Numbered from the stretch's first letter, positions 45,846-54,844 are shown. The stretch is DNA of 64,000 bases from Sphingobacteriales bacterium TSM_CSS (GCA_002212985.1 NBMY01000070.1:1-64000), one strand, 5' to 3'. The notes: a model not told the origin generated them from the sequence alone. Numbers and translations are program-made.

Positions 45846-47927
45846 ATGAAACACCAACAACTTTTGTTCTTTTTAATGTGTTATTTATTGCCTTTTATGA
45901 TGCAACAGGCTAAAGGGCAGGTTTGCAGCCCATCGGGCAATTTAATTGTATTCAGCAACTATGATGGTGGTGTACTCAATTTAAACATAGATGCTGATAT
46001 TCCAGACCTTCGGATTGGCATTTGTACTTATGAACCGGTACAGGTAAACATAACCGGCGCTTTTACTGGCAATATTACTCAGGTAATGTATGCAGGTTTT
46101 AATTCAACCCAAAACAACAATAATTGTGGCATTGGGAATTTTCCTACCTCCATTAGCGGTGTTCCGCCGGCCGATTATAGTATTTTAACCATTCCTGCCG
46201 TTACTCTCAACAATCCTAATGGCTATAACTTTGGTATTATTTGCGCGTATAGTTGCAATACCGCCGTAGAACAAGGCGGGTGCAACACCATTGACCAGGT
46301 ACTTGATTTTTTTGATAATAATTTGGGGGGCAGCTTGTATGCCTTGCATGTGCAGTATTGCTGTTGGTTAAACAGTAATACTTACAGCATTGCTGCTTTG
46401 GCAGGCTCATGTTGCTCAAATGCCACCGGTACTGCGGCTCTTGCTTATACCGGCTTACCTTATTGTACGGGTATTACCGCACCACAGTTGCCCACCATAA
46501 CCGGCAGTTTAGGCGGCTCGTTTTCGGCTTTGCCGGCGGGGTTAAGTATTAATGCCGCTACCGGAGCCATTACACCGGCCGGCAGCATACCGGGTAATTA
46601 CACGGTAACGTACAGCGTGCCGGGCTGCCCGGGTTTTTCTACCACTACTTCCGTACAAATTACCAACGCCGTATCGGTAAGCATTGCGTATGAGCCTAAT
46701 GTTGTTTGTACAGATACTCCCGATATGCTGCCCACCATAACCGGCAATACAGGCGGCGTTTTTGAGGTTTTGCCGCAAGGGCTGAGCATTGACCCTGTTA
46801 GCGGACTTATTAGCCCCCAAAATAGCCTGCCGGGTAATTATGTAGTTAGCTATACATCGCCCCTGCCTTGCCCTGCCACTGCTACAACAACCGTTACTAT
46901 ATTGGCTCTGCCCGTTTCGGGGTTTGCTTATGCCCAAAGCACTTACTGTGCCGGAGCAGGTACTGCCCAGCCTGTTTTAGAACCCAATACCCAGTTGGGT
47001 ACTTTTACCGCATTACCCGCCGGATTGGTATTTGCCGATAGTGCAGGAGGTATTGTTGATTTGGCAGCCTCGTTGCCCGGCACTTACACCATTACCCATA
47101 CAGTAGAATCGGGTGGCTGCCCACCCTCTTCAACACAGGTGCAAGTAGTTATACAAGCACCTGCCTGGGCGGCAATTGCTTATCCTCAGCCGGCTCAGTA
47201 TTGCAACAATCTTACACAGGTAATTGATTTGGAAATTACAGGTAGTACGGGCGGTACATTTTCTGCACAGCCCGATGCGTTACTTATAAACAGCCTTACC
47301 GGAAGCATAAATCCCGATGCTGCCTTACCCGGCTCTTATGAAATAACATACACGCTTGCCGCCACCGGCGCATGCCCTGCTTATAGCGACACGGCTGGCG
47401 TAGTTATTTTGCCGGCGCCGCAGGTACAAATTACCGCGTCTGCACAAACCACAACCCCGGGCGAAAGCGTAACCCTTACCGCCACCGGCGCCGATACGTT
47501 TAACTGGGATAACGGACAAACAGGCAACAGCATTGCCGTTTTTCCCACCGAAACCACCAATTACTGCGTTACCGGCAACAATATTTCCACCGGCTGTGCC
47601 AATGACACCTGCATTACCATAACCGTTGCCAGCCAACCGGCACCCGATTGTGTGCCACCCATAATACCCAATGCTTTTTCGCCCAACAACGACGGGAAAA
47701 ACGATATATTGGGCATTACCACCAATTGCGTGCTCCAAAACTTTGAACTGGCTATTTTTAACCGATGGGGACAACGGGTTTTTTATGCTGTAAATCCTGC
47801 CGAAAGCTGGAACGGCTTTTTTAATGGCGTTGCCTGCGAACTGGGCACTTATGTTTACTACCTTACTTATAAGGTAGCAGGTGAAGAAACTCAAAAAACA
47901 TCGGGCAGTGTGCTGTTAGTTTGGTAA
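45846..47927 (+). CDS. Exported repeat protein with gliding-motility-type (CHU_C) C-terminus
   Basis: Starting at MKHQQLLFFLMCYLLPFMMQ gives a signal peptide ending AKGQ; a longer frame from 45693 starts inside the preceding terminator. After a Cys-containing N-terminal region, four related repeats of about 65-70 residues follow, each with a GGxFxxLPxGLSIxxxTG-type core and a PGNYxVxY strand (for example GGSFSALPAGLSINAATG and GGTFSAQPDALLINSLTG). An Ig-like segment precedes the C-terminal CHU_C domain (IIPNAFSPNNDGKNDIL, AIFNRWGQRVFY, ELGTYVYYLTY). The protein has 693 residues. It is probably an exported surface protein; role unknown. It sits between the M16 gene and a fragment of that gene's 3' end. 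Confidence 0.88.
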   Translation: MKHQQLLFFLMCYLLPFMMQQAKGQVCSPSGNLIVFSNYDGGVLNLNIDADIPDLRIGICTYEPVQVNITGAFTGNITQVMYAGFNSTQNNNNCGIGNFPTSISGVPPADYSILTIPAVTLNNPNGYNFGIICAYSCNTAVEQGGCNTIDQVLDFFDNNLGGSLYALHVQYCCWLNSNTYSIAALAGSCCSNATGTAALAYTGLPYCTGITAPQLPTITGSLGGSFSALPAGLSINAATGAITPAGSIPGNYTVTYSVPGCPGFSTTTSVQITNAVSVSIAYEPNVVCTDTPDMLPTITGNTGGVFEVLPQGLSIDPVSGLISPQNSLPGNYVVSYTSPLPCPATATTTVTILALPVSGFAYAQSTYCAGAGTAQPVLEPNTQLGTFTALPAGLVFADSAGGIVDLAASLPGTYTITHTVESGGCPPSSTQVQVVIQAPAWAAIAYPQPAQYCNNLTQVIDLEITGSTGGTFSAQPDALLINSLTGSINPDAALPGSYEITYTLAATGACPAYSDTAGVVILPAPQVQITASAQTTTPGESVTLTATGADTFNWDNGQTGNSIAVFPTETTNYCVTGNNISTGCANDTCITITVASQPAPDCVPPIIPNAFSPNNDGKNDILGITTNCVLQNFELAIFNRWGQRVFYAVNPAESWNGFFNGVACELGTYVYYLTYKVAGEETQKTSGSVLLVW

Positions 47928-47940
47928 GTCACAAACAGCA

Positions 47941-48131
47941 TTCAAAAACAACCTGAAACCGAACGCACCACCAAAATCCTAACCCTTGCAGACATGGAGC
48001 AGTTTTTTACCAACCATGTAAAGGGTAAACAATACGTATTTTTGGTTAAGGGAAACAAACCGAACATGAACTACCTGAAATCTTTGGCGAGTTTAAAGAG
48101 CTTACTTTGGAAGAAATTTTCGGGTACTAAC
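47941..48131 (+). pseudogene. Damaged copy of the 3' end of the M16 peptidase gene
   Basis: This segment matches 45373-45656 of the M16 gene closely at DNA level, including TTTTTTACCAACCATGTAAA and the final GGGTACTAAC. Relative to the original it has lost about 86 bp; the lost block is bounded by short CCAAAA repeats, which points to slippage. It also lacks about 6 bp further on and a single base within CTTTGGGCGAG, which shifts the frame. No start or upstream part is present, so it is a non-functional relic. The intact gene and this relic flank the gliding-type gene at 45846-47927. Confidence 0.9.
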
Positions 48132-48161
48132 CACCCGAATGCAGCCTTTTTGCCCGGATTT

Positions 48162-48207
48162 AAAAAAATCCCCTCTCCTTGTTTACCGCATGGGAGGGGA
48201 TTTTTTT
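48162..48207. terminator. Bidirectional terminator overlapping the rnpA 3' end
   Basis: AAAAAAATCCCCTC (48162-48175) pairs perfectly with GAGGGGATTTTTTT (48194-48207) across an 18-nt loop. The T run on each strand allows use in both directions. The right arm lies inside the last codons of rnpA (KKSPPMR), so rnpA's coding end and terminator overlap. Confidence 0.85.
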
Positions 48208-48614
48208 TGCTCCGCTGTTGTAACGGCAGCAGCAATACGCACAAGGCATTGACCGGTTTTTTCAAAAATTAGTTGGTAGGGCAATTCTTTTTTACCTATG
48301 TAAATGAGCATAAGGGCAATGCCGCCGGTTTGGGGTTGCGGGGCTGCCTGCACAGCCTCAAAAAGCAGGTGCTTTTGCAGGCGGTAAGCCTCTCTCATGC
48401 GGCGCTTGAGCAGGTTGCGGGCGGTGGCTTTGGCAAAATTGCGGGCGGGCACGCTTACTCCCGCTTGCACCGGCGCTGCCGGCGGAGCATAGGCTATGGC
48501 AGCCCAAACCGCTTTAACCGGAAAAGCAGTAACGCTTTTCCCCTTGCCGCCAAACAGTTGTTGTATGAGTTTGCGGCTTTTAAGGCGTTCGGGTTGGGTA
48601 AATTTGTGGCGCAA
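48183..48614 (-). CDS. rnpA: Ribonuclease P protein component
   Basis: RnpA assists the catalytic RNA of RNase P in maturing tRNA 5' ends. The 143-residue basic protein has an N-terminal FTQPERLKSRKLIQQLF and the hallmark RNA-binding stretch ARNFAKATARNLLKRRMREAY (given here in shortened form; key residues are the RNR-type arginines of NLLKRRMREAY). Length fits. It is 13 bp downstream of the PcrA-like helicase gene on the same strand, so the two are probably cotranscribed. This is unlike the common rpmH-rnpA order, and no rpmH is nearby. Confidence 0.92.
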   Translation of the reverse strand: MRHKFTQPERLKSRKLIQQLFGGKGKSVTAFPVKAVWAAIAYAPPAAPVQAGVSVPARNFAKATARNLLKRRMREAYRLQKHLLFEAVQAAPQPQTGGIALMLIYIGKKELPYQLIFEKTGQCLVRIAAAVTTAEQKKSPPMR

Positions 48615-48627
48615 GGGGCGGGGGTTG

Positions 48628-50982
48628 TTATTCTTTCACAATCATCAGTTGTGCAAATTTAAGCACAATGCGTTTTTCGCCTTCGGTGTCAAACAGAATA
48701 ACGGCTAAGCGTTTATCGCCGACACCGTCAATGCTTACCACTTTACCCTGCCCAAAGCGTTGGTGTATTACTGCTTCGCCGCCTTGCAGTTTTGAGGTGT
48801 CGGAGGGTTTAAAGTTGGGCGGCAATTGCGGCGGCGGCGTATTGCGCTGCTGTTTGAGTTGTTGCTCTTTAATGCGGCGGGCGTTATCGGTTATACCGCT
48901 GTTGCTGTCTTTAAACCCTTGGTAGGCTCCGCTGTTGCCAAACCCGCCCGGTTTGGGTTTGGCTCCCACCGTTTCCATGTGTACCGATGCCACCTCATCT
49001 ATAAAGCGACTGGGGGTGCTGTATTGCAACTCGCCGTAGCGGTAGCGGCAGGCAGCCATAGATAAATGCAGCTTTTGCTTAGCCCGCGTTACAGCTACAT
49101 AAAACAGGCGGCGCTCTTCTTCTAATTCCTGCACATTTTTAGATGCCATCATAGACGGAAACAACCCTTCTTCCAATCCTACCACATACACACACGGAAA
49201 CTCCAACCCTTTGGCGGTGTGTACGGTCATGAGTTTTACCTTGCCGCTTTCGTCATCGTCGCTGTCAAGGTCGGTAAGGAGCGAAACGCCCTGCAGGTAA
49301 GCGCCCAGGCTCGCATCGGGCAGGGTATTGGGTTCCTGCGGGGTTTCGGCAAGTTTTTCGTCAATAAACTCTTTTATACTGTTGAGCAATTCCTGCAGGT
49401 TTTCGTAGCGGCTAATACCTTCTACGGTTTTATCTTCGCTTAGTTCTTTGAGCAGGCCGGTTTGGCTGCCAATTATTTGTGCCAGTTCGTAGGCGTTTTT
49501 CCGCTGGAGCAGGTCGGCAAAATAAAGCATCATTTTTGCAAAGCCGCCTACCGATTCCTGTGCTGCTTTTGGTAGTTGCGTGCGCAGGGCGGGGGTGGTA
49601 ATAACCGTCCACAAAGAAACCTGCTCTTGGTTGGCCATGGCGGCAATTTTGCCAACGGTGGTATTGCCAATGCCGCGGGTAGGGTAGTTTATAATGCGGC
49701 GCAGGGCTTCTTCATCGTGCGGGTTTACGGTAAGGCGCAGGTAAGCCATAAGGTCTTTTACCTCTTTGCGCTGGTAAAAGGAAACGCCGCCGTAAACGCG
49801 GTAGGCAATACCTTTTCGGCGCAGTTCCTCTTCAAAAGCGCGCGATTGGGCGTTGGTACGGTAGAGAATGGCAAAATCTTCGTTTTTAAAGTGCAGCCGC
49901 AGGCGGTCAATATAAATGCTATCCACCACCATTCGGGCTTCTTCGGTATCGGAGGCGGCGTTCAAGAGTTGTATATTATGTCCGTCGTCGTTTTGTGTCC
50001 ATATACTTTTGTTAATCTGGCGGTTATTGGCGGCAATTACGCGGTTGGCCACTTCCACTATTTTTCGGGTAGAGCGGTAGTTTTGTTCCAGTTTAAAAAC
50101 GGCTGCTTCGGGGTAATCGCGCTGAAAGTTCAGAATGTTTTCAATAGTTGCCCCTCTGAAAGCATAAATACTTTGCGCGTCGTCGCCCACTACGCAGATA
50201 CACCGGTGGGGTTCGGCCAATTTTTTTATAATGGCATACTGTGCCGAGTTGGTATCCTGAAACTCATCTACGAGCAAGTATTTAAATCGGTGTTGGTATT
50301 TTTGGGCAATGTCGGGGTGTTGGTAAAGCAGGTGGTAGGTATTAAGCAGCAGGTCGTCAAAATCCATAGCGCCGGCCTGCCTGCACCGGTTGGCGTAGCG
50401 GGTATAAATGTCGGGCATACGGGGCAGGTTGGCGGCGGCATCGGTTAAACGTATGTCGTCGCTTTTGGCGTACATGGCCGGGGTGATAAGGTTATTCTTG
50501 GCATTAGAAATACGGTTATACGCCACGTTGGGTTTATAATAATCGGGGTTCAGGTTTAGTTCGGATATAATGGTTTTGAGCAGGCTTTTGGTATCTTCGG
50601 CATCATAAACCGAAAAATTAACCGGATACCCCAGCGTGGCGGCTTCTATGCGCAAAATTCGGGCAAATATGGCATGGAAAGTGCCCATCCACAGTTTACC
50701 CGATGCCTCTGTTCCGGCAATGGCCGTAATGCGCTCCTGCATTTCGCGGGCGGCTTTGTTGGTAAAGGTAAGGGACAAAATGTTCCACGGCGCTTTACCT
50801 GTGTTAATGAGGTGGGCAATGCGGTAGGTAAGCACACGCGTTTTACCCGACCCCGGCCCGGCAATAATCATTACCGGCCCTTCGGTGGTTTCTACGGCGG
50901 CTCGTTGTACCTCATTCAGTTCTTCAAGGTAGCCAAATTTTGCCGGTTGCTGGTGCAAAGAATCAAACAAATTGGGTTGCAT
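48628..50982 (-). CDS. UvrD/PcrA-type ATP-dependent DNA helicase
   Basis: This 784-residue superfamily 1A helicase has all motifs: Q-motif LNEVQRAAVETTEGP, motif I AGPGSGKTRVLTYRI, Ia LTFTNKAAREM, II LVDEFQDTNSAQ, III VVGDDAQSIYAFRGA, IV EQNYRST, V LMTVHTAKGLEFPCV and VI RRLFYVAVTRAKQ. The C-terminal small domain (GEAVIHQRFGQGKVVSIDG) is the RNA-polymerase-interacting tudor-like fold of PcrA/UvrD. It acts in repair and removal of replication blocks. A -7 element ends only 5 nt before the ATG, so the mRNA may be leaderless. Confidence 0.95.
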   Translation of the reverse strand: MQPNLFDSLHQQPAKFGYLEELNEVQRAAVETTEGPVMIIAGPGSGKTRVLTYRIAHLINTGKAPWNILSLTFTNKAAREMQERITAIAGTEASGKLWMGTFHAIFARILRIEAATLGYPVNFSVYDAEDTKSLLKTIISELNLNPDYYKPNVAYNRISNAKNNLITPAMYAKSDDIRLTDAAANLPRMPDIYTRYANRCRQAGAMDFDDLLLNTYHLLYQHPDIAQKYQHRFKYLLVDEFQDTNSAQYAIIKKLAEPHRCICVVGDDAQSIYAFRGATIENILNFQRDYPEAAVFKLEQNYRSTRKIVEVANRVIAANNRQINKSIWTQNDDGHNIQLLNAASDTEEARMVVDSIYIDRLRLHFKNEDFAILYRTNAQSRAFEEELRRKGIAYRVYGGVSFYQRKEVKDLMAYLRLTVNPHDEEALRRIINYPTRGIGNTTVGKIAAMANQEQVSLWTVITTPALRTQLPKAAQESVGGFAKMMLYFADLLQRKNAYELAQIIGSQTGLLKELSEDKTVEGISRYENLQELLNSIKEFIDEKLAETPQEPNTLPDASLGAYLQGVSLLTDLDSDDDESGKVKLMTVHTAKGLEFPCVYVVGLEEGLFPSMMASKNVQELEEERRLFYVAVTRAKQKLHLSMAACRYRYGELQYSTPSRFIDEVASVHMETVGAKPKPGGFGNSGAYQGFKDSNSGITDNARRIKEQQLKQQRNTPPPQLPPNFKPSDTSKLQGGEAVIHQRFGQGKVVSIDGVGDKRLAVILFDTEGEKRIVLKFAQLMIVKE

Positions 50983-50987
50983 AGGTG

Positions 50988-50995
50988 CAAAGTTA
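50988..50995 (-). promoter_or_regulatory. -7 element very close to the helicase start
   Basis: On the minus strand TAACTTTG fits TAnnTTTG exactly and is followed by CACCT and then the ATG. Transcription would begin at about the start codon, giving a leaderless or nearly leaderless mRNA. Confidence 0.6.
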
Positions 50996-51036
50996 CGCTT
51001 TTAGGGGCATAAATGAAAGTGTTGCGGCATATTGCT

Positions 51037-51044
51037 TATCTTTG
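51037..51044 (+). promoter_or_regulatory. -7 element for the glycosyltransferase gene
   Basis: TATCTTTG fits TAnnTTTG exactly. It lies inside the longer open frame that begins at 51013, favouring the ATG at 51088 as the true start. No -33 TTG is seen at the right spacing. Confidence 0.5.
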
Positions 51045-51087
51045 TGCCCAATCAAACAAAAAGGCGTTGCCATTGCAACAGTATTAC

Positions 51088-52218
51088 ATGCCACCCAAAA
51101 CTATAGCCGTAAGTACCCGTTTTTTAGTGAGCCGCCGGTTGGAAGGGGTGGCGCGTTTTACGCTGGAAACGCTGCAACGCATTACCCCAAACCACCCCGA
51201 ACACCGCTTTGTATTTTTGTTTGAACGCCCGTACAGTGAAGAATTTATTTTTTCGGACAATATTACGCCAAGGGTGGTGTTTCCGCCGGCAAGGCACCCT
51301 TTTTTGTGGTATTGGTGGTTTGAATGGTCAATTCCCCGAATTTTGCGGCAGGTAAAAGCCGATGTATTTTTATCGCCCGATGGTTTTTGCTCTTTAAGCA
51401 CACCGGTAAAAACGGCTATGGTGGTACACGATATTGCCTTTGAACACTACCCCGAACAGGTGCCTTTTTTGGCCCGAAAGTATTATACCCGGTTTTCGGG
51501 GCAATATGCCCGCCGTGCCAACCGGCTTGTTGCCGTATCGGAATATACCAAACAAGATTTGGTAACCACCTATGGCATTTCACCCCAAAAAATTGATGTG
51601 GTGTATAACGGGGTAAACAGCATTTATGCACCACTTACTGTGGCGCAACAACAGGCAGTACAGCAACAATTCGCCGGCGGAAACCCCTATTTCTTGTTTG
51701 TTGGCGCCATACACCCGCGCAAAAATTTAGCCAATATACTGCGCGCTTTTGACCAACTGAAAGCGGGCGGAAACTGCAATGCCCTTTTTTTGGTTGCCGG
51801 CCGGCACGCCTGGCAATGCCACGACGCCATGGAGGTGTACCAAAATATGCAGCACAAAAACTCGGTGCAATTTTTGGGGCATCTACAGCAGGAAGAACTT
51901 GCCCAACTAATGGGTGGTGCGCTTGCTCTGGTATATGCCTCTGTGTTTGAAGGATTTGGTATTCCGATAGTAGAAGCCATGTGCGCCGAAACGGCAGTTA
52001 TTACCTCCAACTCTTCTTCTATGCCCGAAGTTGCAGGCAATGCCGCACTGCTCATTAACCCCCACTCGCCCAACAGCATTTGCACGGCTATGCAACAACT
52101 ATTCTTTAACCCCGGCTTGCGCAACAGCCTTATTGAAAAAGGCCGCCTGCAAAGAACCCGTTTCAGTTGGGACGAATCTGCCCAAAAACTGTGGCAGTGC
52201 GTTGAAAAGCTGTTGTAG
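51088..52218 (+). CDS. Glycosyltransferase family 4-like (GT-B fold)
   Basis: Starting at MPPKTIAVSTRFLVSRRLEG gives 376 residues, beginning as such enzymes do. The N-terminal Rossmann-like domain carries SRRLEGVARFT and the acceptor-side VVHDIAFEHYPEQV. The C-terminal Glycos_transf_1 domain shows VVYNGVNSIYAPL, FLFVGAIHPRKNLANILRAF, FLGHLQQEEL, and the nucleotide-sugar motif ASVFEGFGIPIVEAM with its EGFGIP-x4-E arrangement. It would transfer a sugar from a nucleotide-sugar to a lipid-, protein- or glycan-linked acceptor. Neither donor nor acceptor can be inferred. Confidence 0.88.
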   Translation: MPPKTIAVSTRFLVSRRLEGVARFTLETLQRITPNHPEHRFVFLFERPYSEEFIFSDNITPRVVFPPARHPFLWYWWFEWSIPRILRQVKADVFLSPDGFCSLSTPVKTAMVVHDIAFEHYPEQVPFLARKYYTRFSGQYARRANRLVAVSEYTKQDLVTTYGISPQKIDVVYNGVNSIYAPLTVAQQQAVQQQFAGGNPYFLFVGAIHPRKNLANILRAFDQLKAGGNCNALFLVAGRHAWQCHDAMEVYQNMQHKNSVQFLGHLQQEELAQLMGGALALVYASVFEGFGIPIVEAMCAETAVITSNSSSMPEVAGNAALLINPHSPNSICTAMQQLFFNPGLRNSLIEKGRLQRTRFSWDESAQKLWQCVEKLL

Positions 52219-52273
52219 AAAATCATAACAAAACTATAAAACAAGTATTTTTTTTGAACAGGGAACCAAAAAC

Positions 52274-52304
52274 TTGCATTTCTGGTTATTTACCTGTAAA
52301 TTTG
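52274..52304 (+). promoter_or_regulatory. Promoter of the YqeY-CvpA gene pair
   Basis: TTG at 52274-52276, a 20-bp spacer and TAAATTTG at 52297-52304 match the Bacteroidota consensus. The YqeY ATG follows about 100 bp later. Confidence 0.7.
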
Positions 52305-52406
52305 TATTTTATATGCGCTCAGGTAAAGTAAAACTTTAAGCAACAGAACAAACCTGAACTTCATTGCCGCATATACCTAACCCATAAACCGCTGATTTTG
52401 AACACA

Positions 52407-52859
52407 ATGAGCTTAGAACAACAAATTAATGCTGATATTAAAACTGCCATGCTGGCCAAAGATCAGGCTACGCTGCGCGGTTTAAGAGCCATAAAAGCGG
52501 CAATTTTGCTGGCAAAAACCGAAAAAGGCGCCGCCCAAGAAATGAGCGCCGATGCAGAAATTGCCGTACTGACCAAATTGGTAAAGCAACGCCGCGATTC
52601 TATGACCATTTATGAACAACAAGGTCGGCAAGATCTGGCACAGGTAGAAGCCGAAGAAATAGAAGTAATTGAGCGCTACCTGCCAAAGCAATTAACCGCC
52701 GAAGAGTTGAAAAGCGCTTTGCTGCACATTATTGAACAAACTGGCGCCAAATCGGCGGCTGAGATGGGTAAGGTAATGGGCGCGGCTACCAAACAATTGG
52801 CCGGCAAAGCCGATGGGCGCGCCATTGCCGCCATGGTAAAAGAATTGCTGCAAAAATAA
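52407..52859 (+). CDS. GatB/YqeY domain protein
   Basis: The 150-residue protein (start MSLEQQINADIKTAML) is a stand-alone YqeY domain related to the tail domain of the GatB amidotransferase subunit. Landmarks are TLRGLRAIKAAILLAKTEKG, VKQRRDSMTIYEQQGR, EEIEVIERYLPKQLT and MGKVMGAATKQLAGKADG. The isolated domain is widespread, and I know of no settled function; a link to tRNA-dependent amidation is only suspected. The CvpA gene follows after 75 bp. Confidence 0.93.
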   Translation: MSLEQQINADIKTAMLAKDQATLRGLRAIKAAILLAKTEKGAAQEMSADAEIAVLTKLVKQRRDSMTIYEQQGRQDLAQVEAEEIEVIERYLPKQLTAEELKSALLHIIEQTGAKSAAEMGKVMGAATKQLAGKADGRAIAAMVKELLQK

Positions 52860-52934
52860 ACCTGCTTTGCATAACCCTGTACCGTATTTTTAACTGTAGC
52901 AACAGGGTGTTTTCTTACAATTTAAACCTGCACA

Positions 52935-53558
52935 ATGAACCCTATTGACCTTGCTTTCGCTGCCGTGTTGGGTTATGGTATATATAAAGGCATAAAAGGC
53001 GGTTTTGTAGATGCTATCTGGATGCTGGTACAAGTAACCGGCGCGCTTATTGTTGCCTTTCGTTTCAGCTATATTGCCAGCAGTATTTTTGAACGCATGT
53101 TTAATGTAAGCGGTATTTATACCCCGCTTATGGCGTTTGTGTTTGTGTTTTTGCTGGCTATGGGCTTTTTTTATGTGGTAGGCGAAGGCCTCACCCTCTT
53201 TATGAAAGCAGCCCATGTAAGTACCATGAGCCGTACCGTGGGCATTATTATATGGTGTGTTTTGCTTACCATTGGCTTTAGTTTCGGGTTGCAACTGAGC
53301 GATGGCGCCAATATGCTTACCCGAAGCGTTAAAGAAAACTCAAAGGTGTATCCTTATATTGAACCCATGGCCAGCGTACTGCTTTGCAAACTCGATTTTG
53401 TGGGTCCCTCGGCCTCTAAAGTGGTAGAATCTATAGGGCAAATAACCAAAGTAGCCATAGACAAAGCCGTGGGCGAATGTGGCAACGGATCTACCGTTAC
53501 CACTACCACCAATAACACTACGACTCCCGATTCTTTATCGAGGAGCAATAAGCCATAG
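52935..53558 (+). CDS. CvpA family membrane protein
   Basis: The 207-residue integral membrane protein has four hydrophobic stretches within its first 120 residues (for instance IWMLVQVTGALIVAF, LMAFVFVFLLAMGFFYVVG, TVGIIIWCVLLTIGF). Its N-terminus, NPIDLAFAAVLGYGIYKGIK, and following GFVDAIWML fit CvpA, a family linked to colicin V production in E. coli and to envelope robustness. The C-terminus is a Thr/Asn-rich polar tail. It is cotranscribed with the YqeY gene. Confidence 0.88.
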   Translation: MNPIDLAFAAVLGYGIYKGIKGGFVDAIWMLVQVTGALIVAFRFSYIASSIFERMFNVSGIYTPLMAFVFVFLLAMGFFYVVGEGLTLFMKAAHVSTMSRTVGIIIWCVLLTIGFSFGLQLSDGANMLTRSVKENSKVYPYIEPMASVLLCKLDFVGPSASKVVESIGQITKVAIDKAVGECGNGSTVTTTTNNTTTPDSLSRSNKP

Positions 53559-53596
53559 CAACAGCTGTGTTGTTGCAGCTAACCCGATGTTTAGGA

Positions 53597-54586
53597 TCAG
53601 AGGCGGTACAGGGTTTGCAGGTATTGCAATTCTTCATCAAAATTAAGGCCGGCATGTTGTTGGAGCAGTTGCTCAATGGCTGCTGTTTGTTGTTGTGCAA
53701 ACTGGCGGGCGGCATGTGTATGGGGGTTAAAGGGCGTATGCCGACAGGCTTTGGTTATTTTTTCTACGGTGCGCATTAATGCGCGGGTTTCGGCGGTAAA
53801 ATAAACATCGGAAAACTTTTGCCAAATGTATTCAACCGCTGTGGGAGTTGGGTGCAGCATATCGGGTTGGTAAAAGCGGTAATCGCGCAAATCGTCCATA
53901 ACCAATTCATAAGCCGGAAAATAATCTACCCTTCCCCGAAACTGTTGTGCAAGCTCGTGGGCAGCAACCAAAAGCGTGGCCTTGCTTAATTGATTGTTTA
54001 CGGCACCGTCTTTCCAATGCCTTACGGGGCTAACGGTAAGCACAACCCTAAGCTGCGGGTTGGTTTCCAAAAGGCGGCCCAATATGGGTTTCAGGGCGGC
54101 CACTACATCGGGCACCGAAAGGCGAACGCGGGTAAAATAGGTATCGGGCAGTTTATGGCAGTTGGCTGCTACCAGCCCGTTGCTTTTCAGGCGGTAAACA
54201 AAGGCCGTTCCAAGGGTAATAATAAGGTATTGTGCCTGCAGCAGGGCGGCGCTGCCCTGTTCAAGGGCCGAGTTGATACGATGGAGGCATTGTTTGGCAT
54301 TGGGATGAGAAAAACTGCCGTGGTGGGCAAAACTCAGCCACAGTTCGTTGTAAAAAAACAGGTCATTTTGAGTAAACCGGGCATTATCGGACAGCAATTG
54401 CAGGGTTTGCGCAACCGATAAAGGATTGTACACAATACCCGATGGGTTAACCACTACCTTAAACTTATAATCGTGCAAAAATTGCCCGATGTTTTGTGCA
54501 AAACAGGAGCCTGTGAGCACTGTATTGGCAGCGTGGGTAATAGGATATGCCGATGCCGGCAGGGAAATTTCGGTGCGAAACTGCAT
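53597..54586 (-). CDS. GSCFA domain-containing protein
   Basis: Starting at MQFRTEISLPASAYPITHAA gives 329 residues. The family-defining GSCFAQNIG occurs near residue 28, followed by VNPSGIVYNPLSVAQTL, ITLGTAFVY, VVLTVSPVRHWKDGAV and SKATLLVAAHEL, the normal order. GSCFA proteins resemble SGNH hydrolases, so the Ser in GSCF may be catalytic, but function is unproven. Some are next to glycan genes; here the neighbours are CvpA (convergent) and the PpiD-like gene (divergent). A -7-like TATTTTTG on the minus strand (54606-54613) lies 19 nt upstream of the ATG. Confidence 0.92.
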   Translation of the reverse strand: MQFRTEISLPASAYPITHAANTVLTGSCFAQNIGQFLHDYKFKVVVNPSGIVYNPLSVAQTLQLLSDNARFTQNDLFFYNELWLSFAHHGSFSHPNAKQCLHRINSALEQGSAALLQAQYLIITLGTAFVYRLKSNGLVAANCHKLPDTYFTRVRLSVPDVVAALKPILGRLLETNPQLRVVLTVSPVRHWKDGAVNNQLSKATLLVAAHELAQQFRGRVDYFPAYELVMDDLRDYRFYQPDMLHPTPTAVEYIWQKFSDVYFTAETRALMRTVEKITKACRHTPFNPHTHAARQFAQQQTAAIEQLLQQHAGLNFDEELQYLQTLYRL

Positions 54587-54605
54587 AAAAACCGGTTTTA
54601 TGGTA

Positions 54606-54613
54606 CAAAAATA
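54606..54613 (-). promoter_or_regulatory. -7 element for the GSCFA gene
   Basis: The minus strand reads TATTTTTG, an exact TAnnTTTG match, 19 nt before the ATG. The -33 element is not clear. Confidence 0.45.
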
Positions 54614-54814
54614 CAACATCACTGTAAAGCAATACCTCTGTAAACAGGGTTTTACCATGCGCTTGCCTGCAAAAAAACCAACCCATTCAAAACATTTTTT
54701 AGCAAATAATTGCTGCTTTACCCCTTGTGTAAAGCAAATTTTTGCCCAAATCCCCAAAAACGGGTAAAAAAGACAAGAAAATTACACAAAGCGACAAGCA
54801 ATTTAAAGAAACAC

Positions 54815-54844
54815 TTGAATTTACGTACAAATAATGTAACTTTG
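54815..54844 (+). promoter_or_regulatory. Promoter of the PpiD-like gene
   Basis: TTG at 54815-54817, a 19-bp spacer and TAACTTTG at 54837-54844 are an excellent match to the Bacteroidota promoter. The ATG at 54875 follows 30 nt later, which rules out the upstream open-frame start at 54710. Confidence 0.8.
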
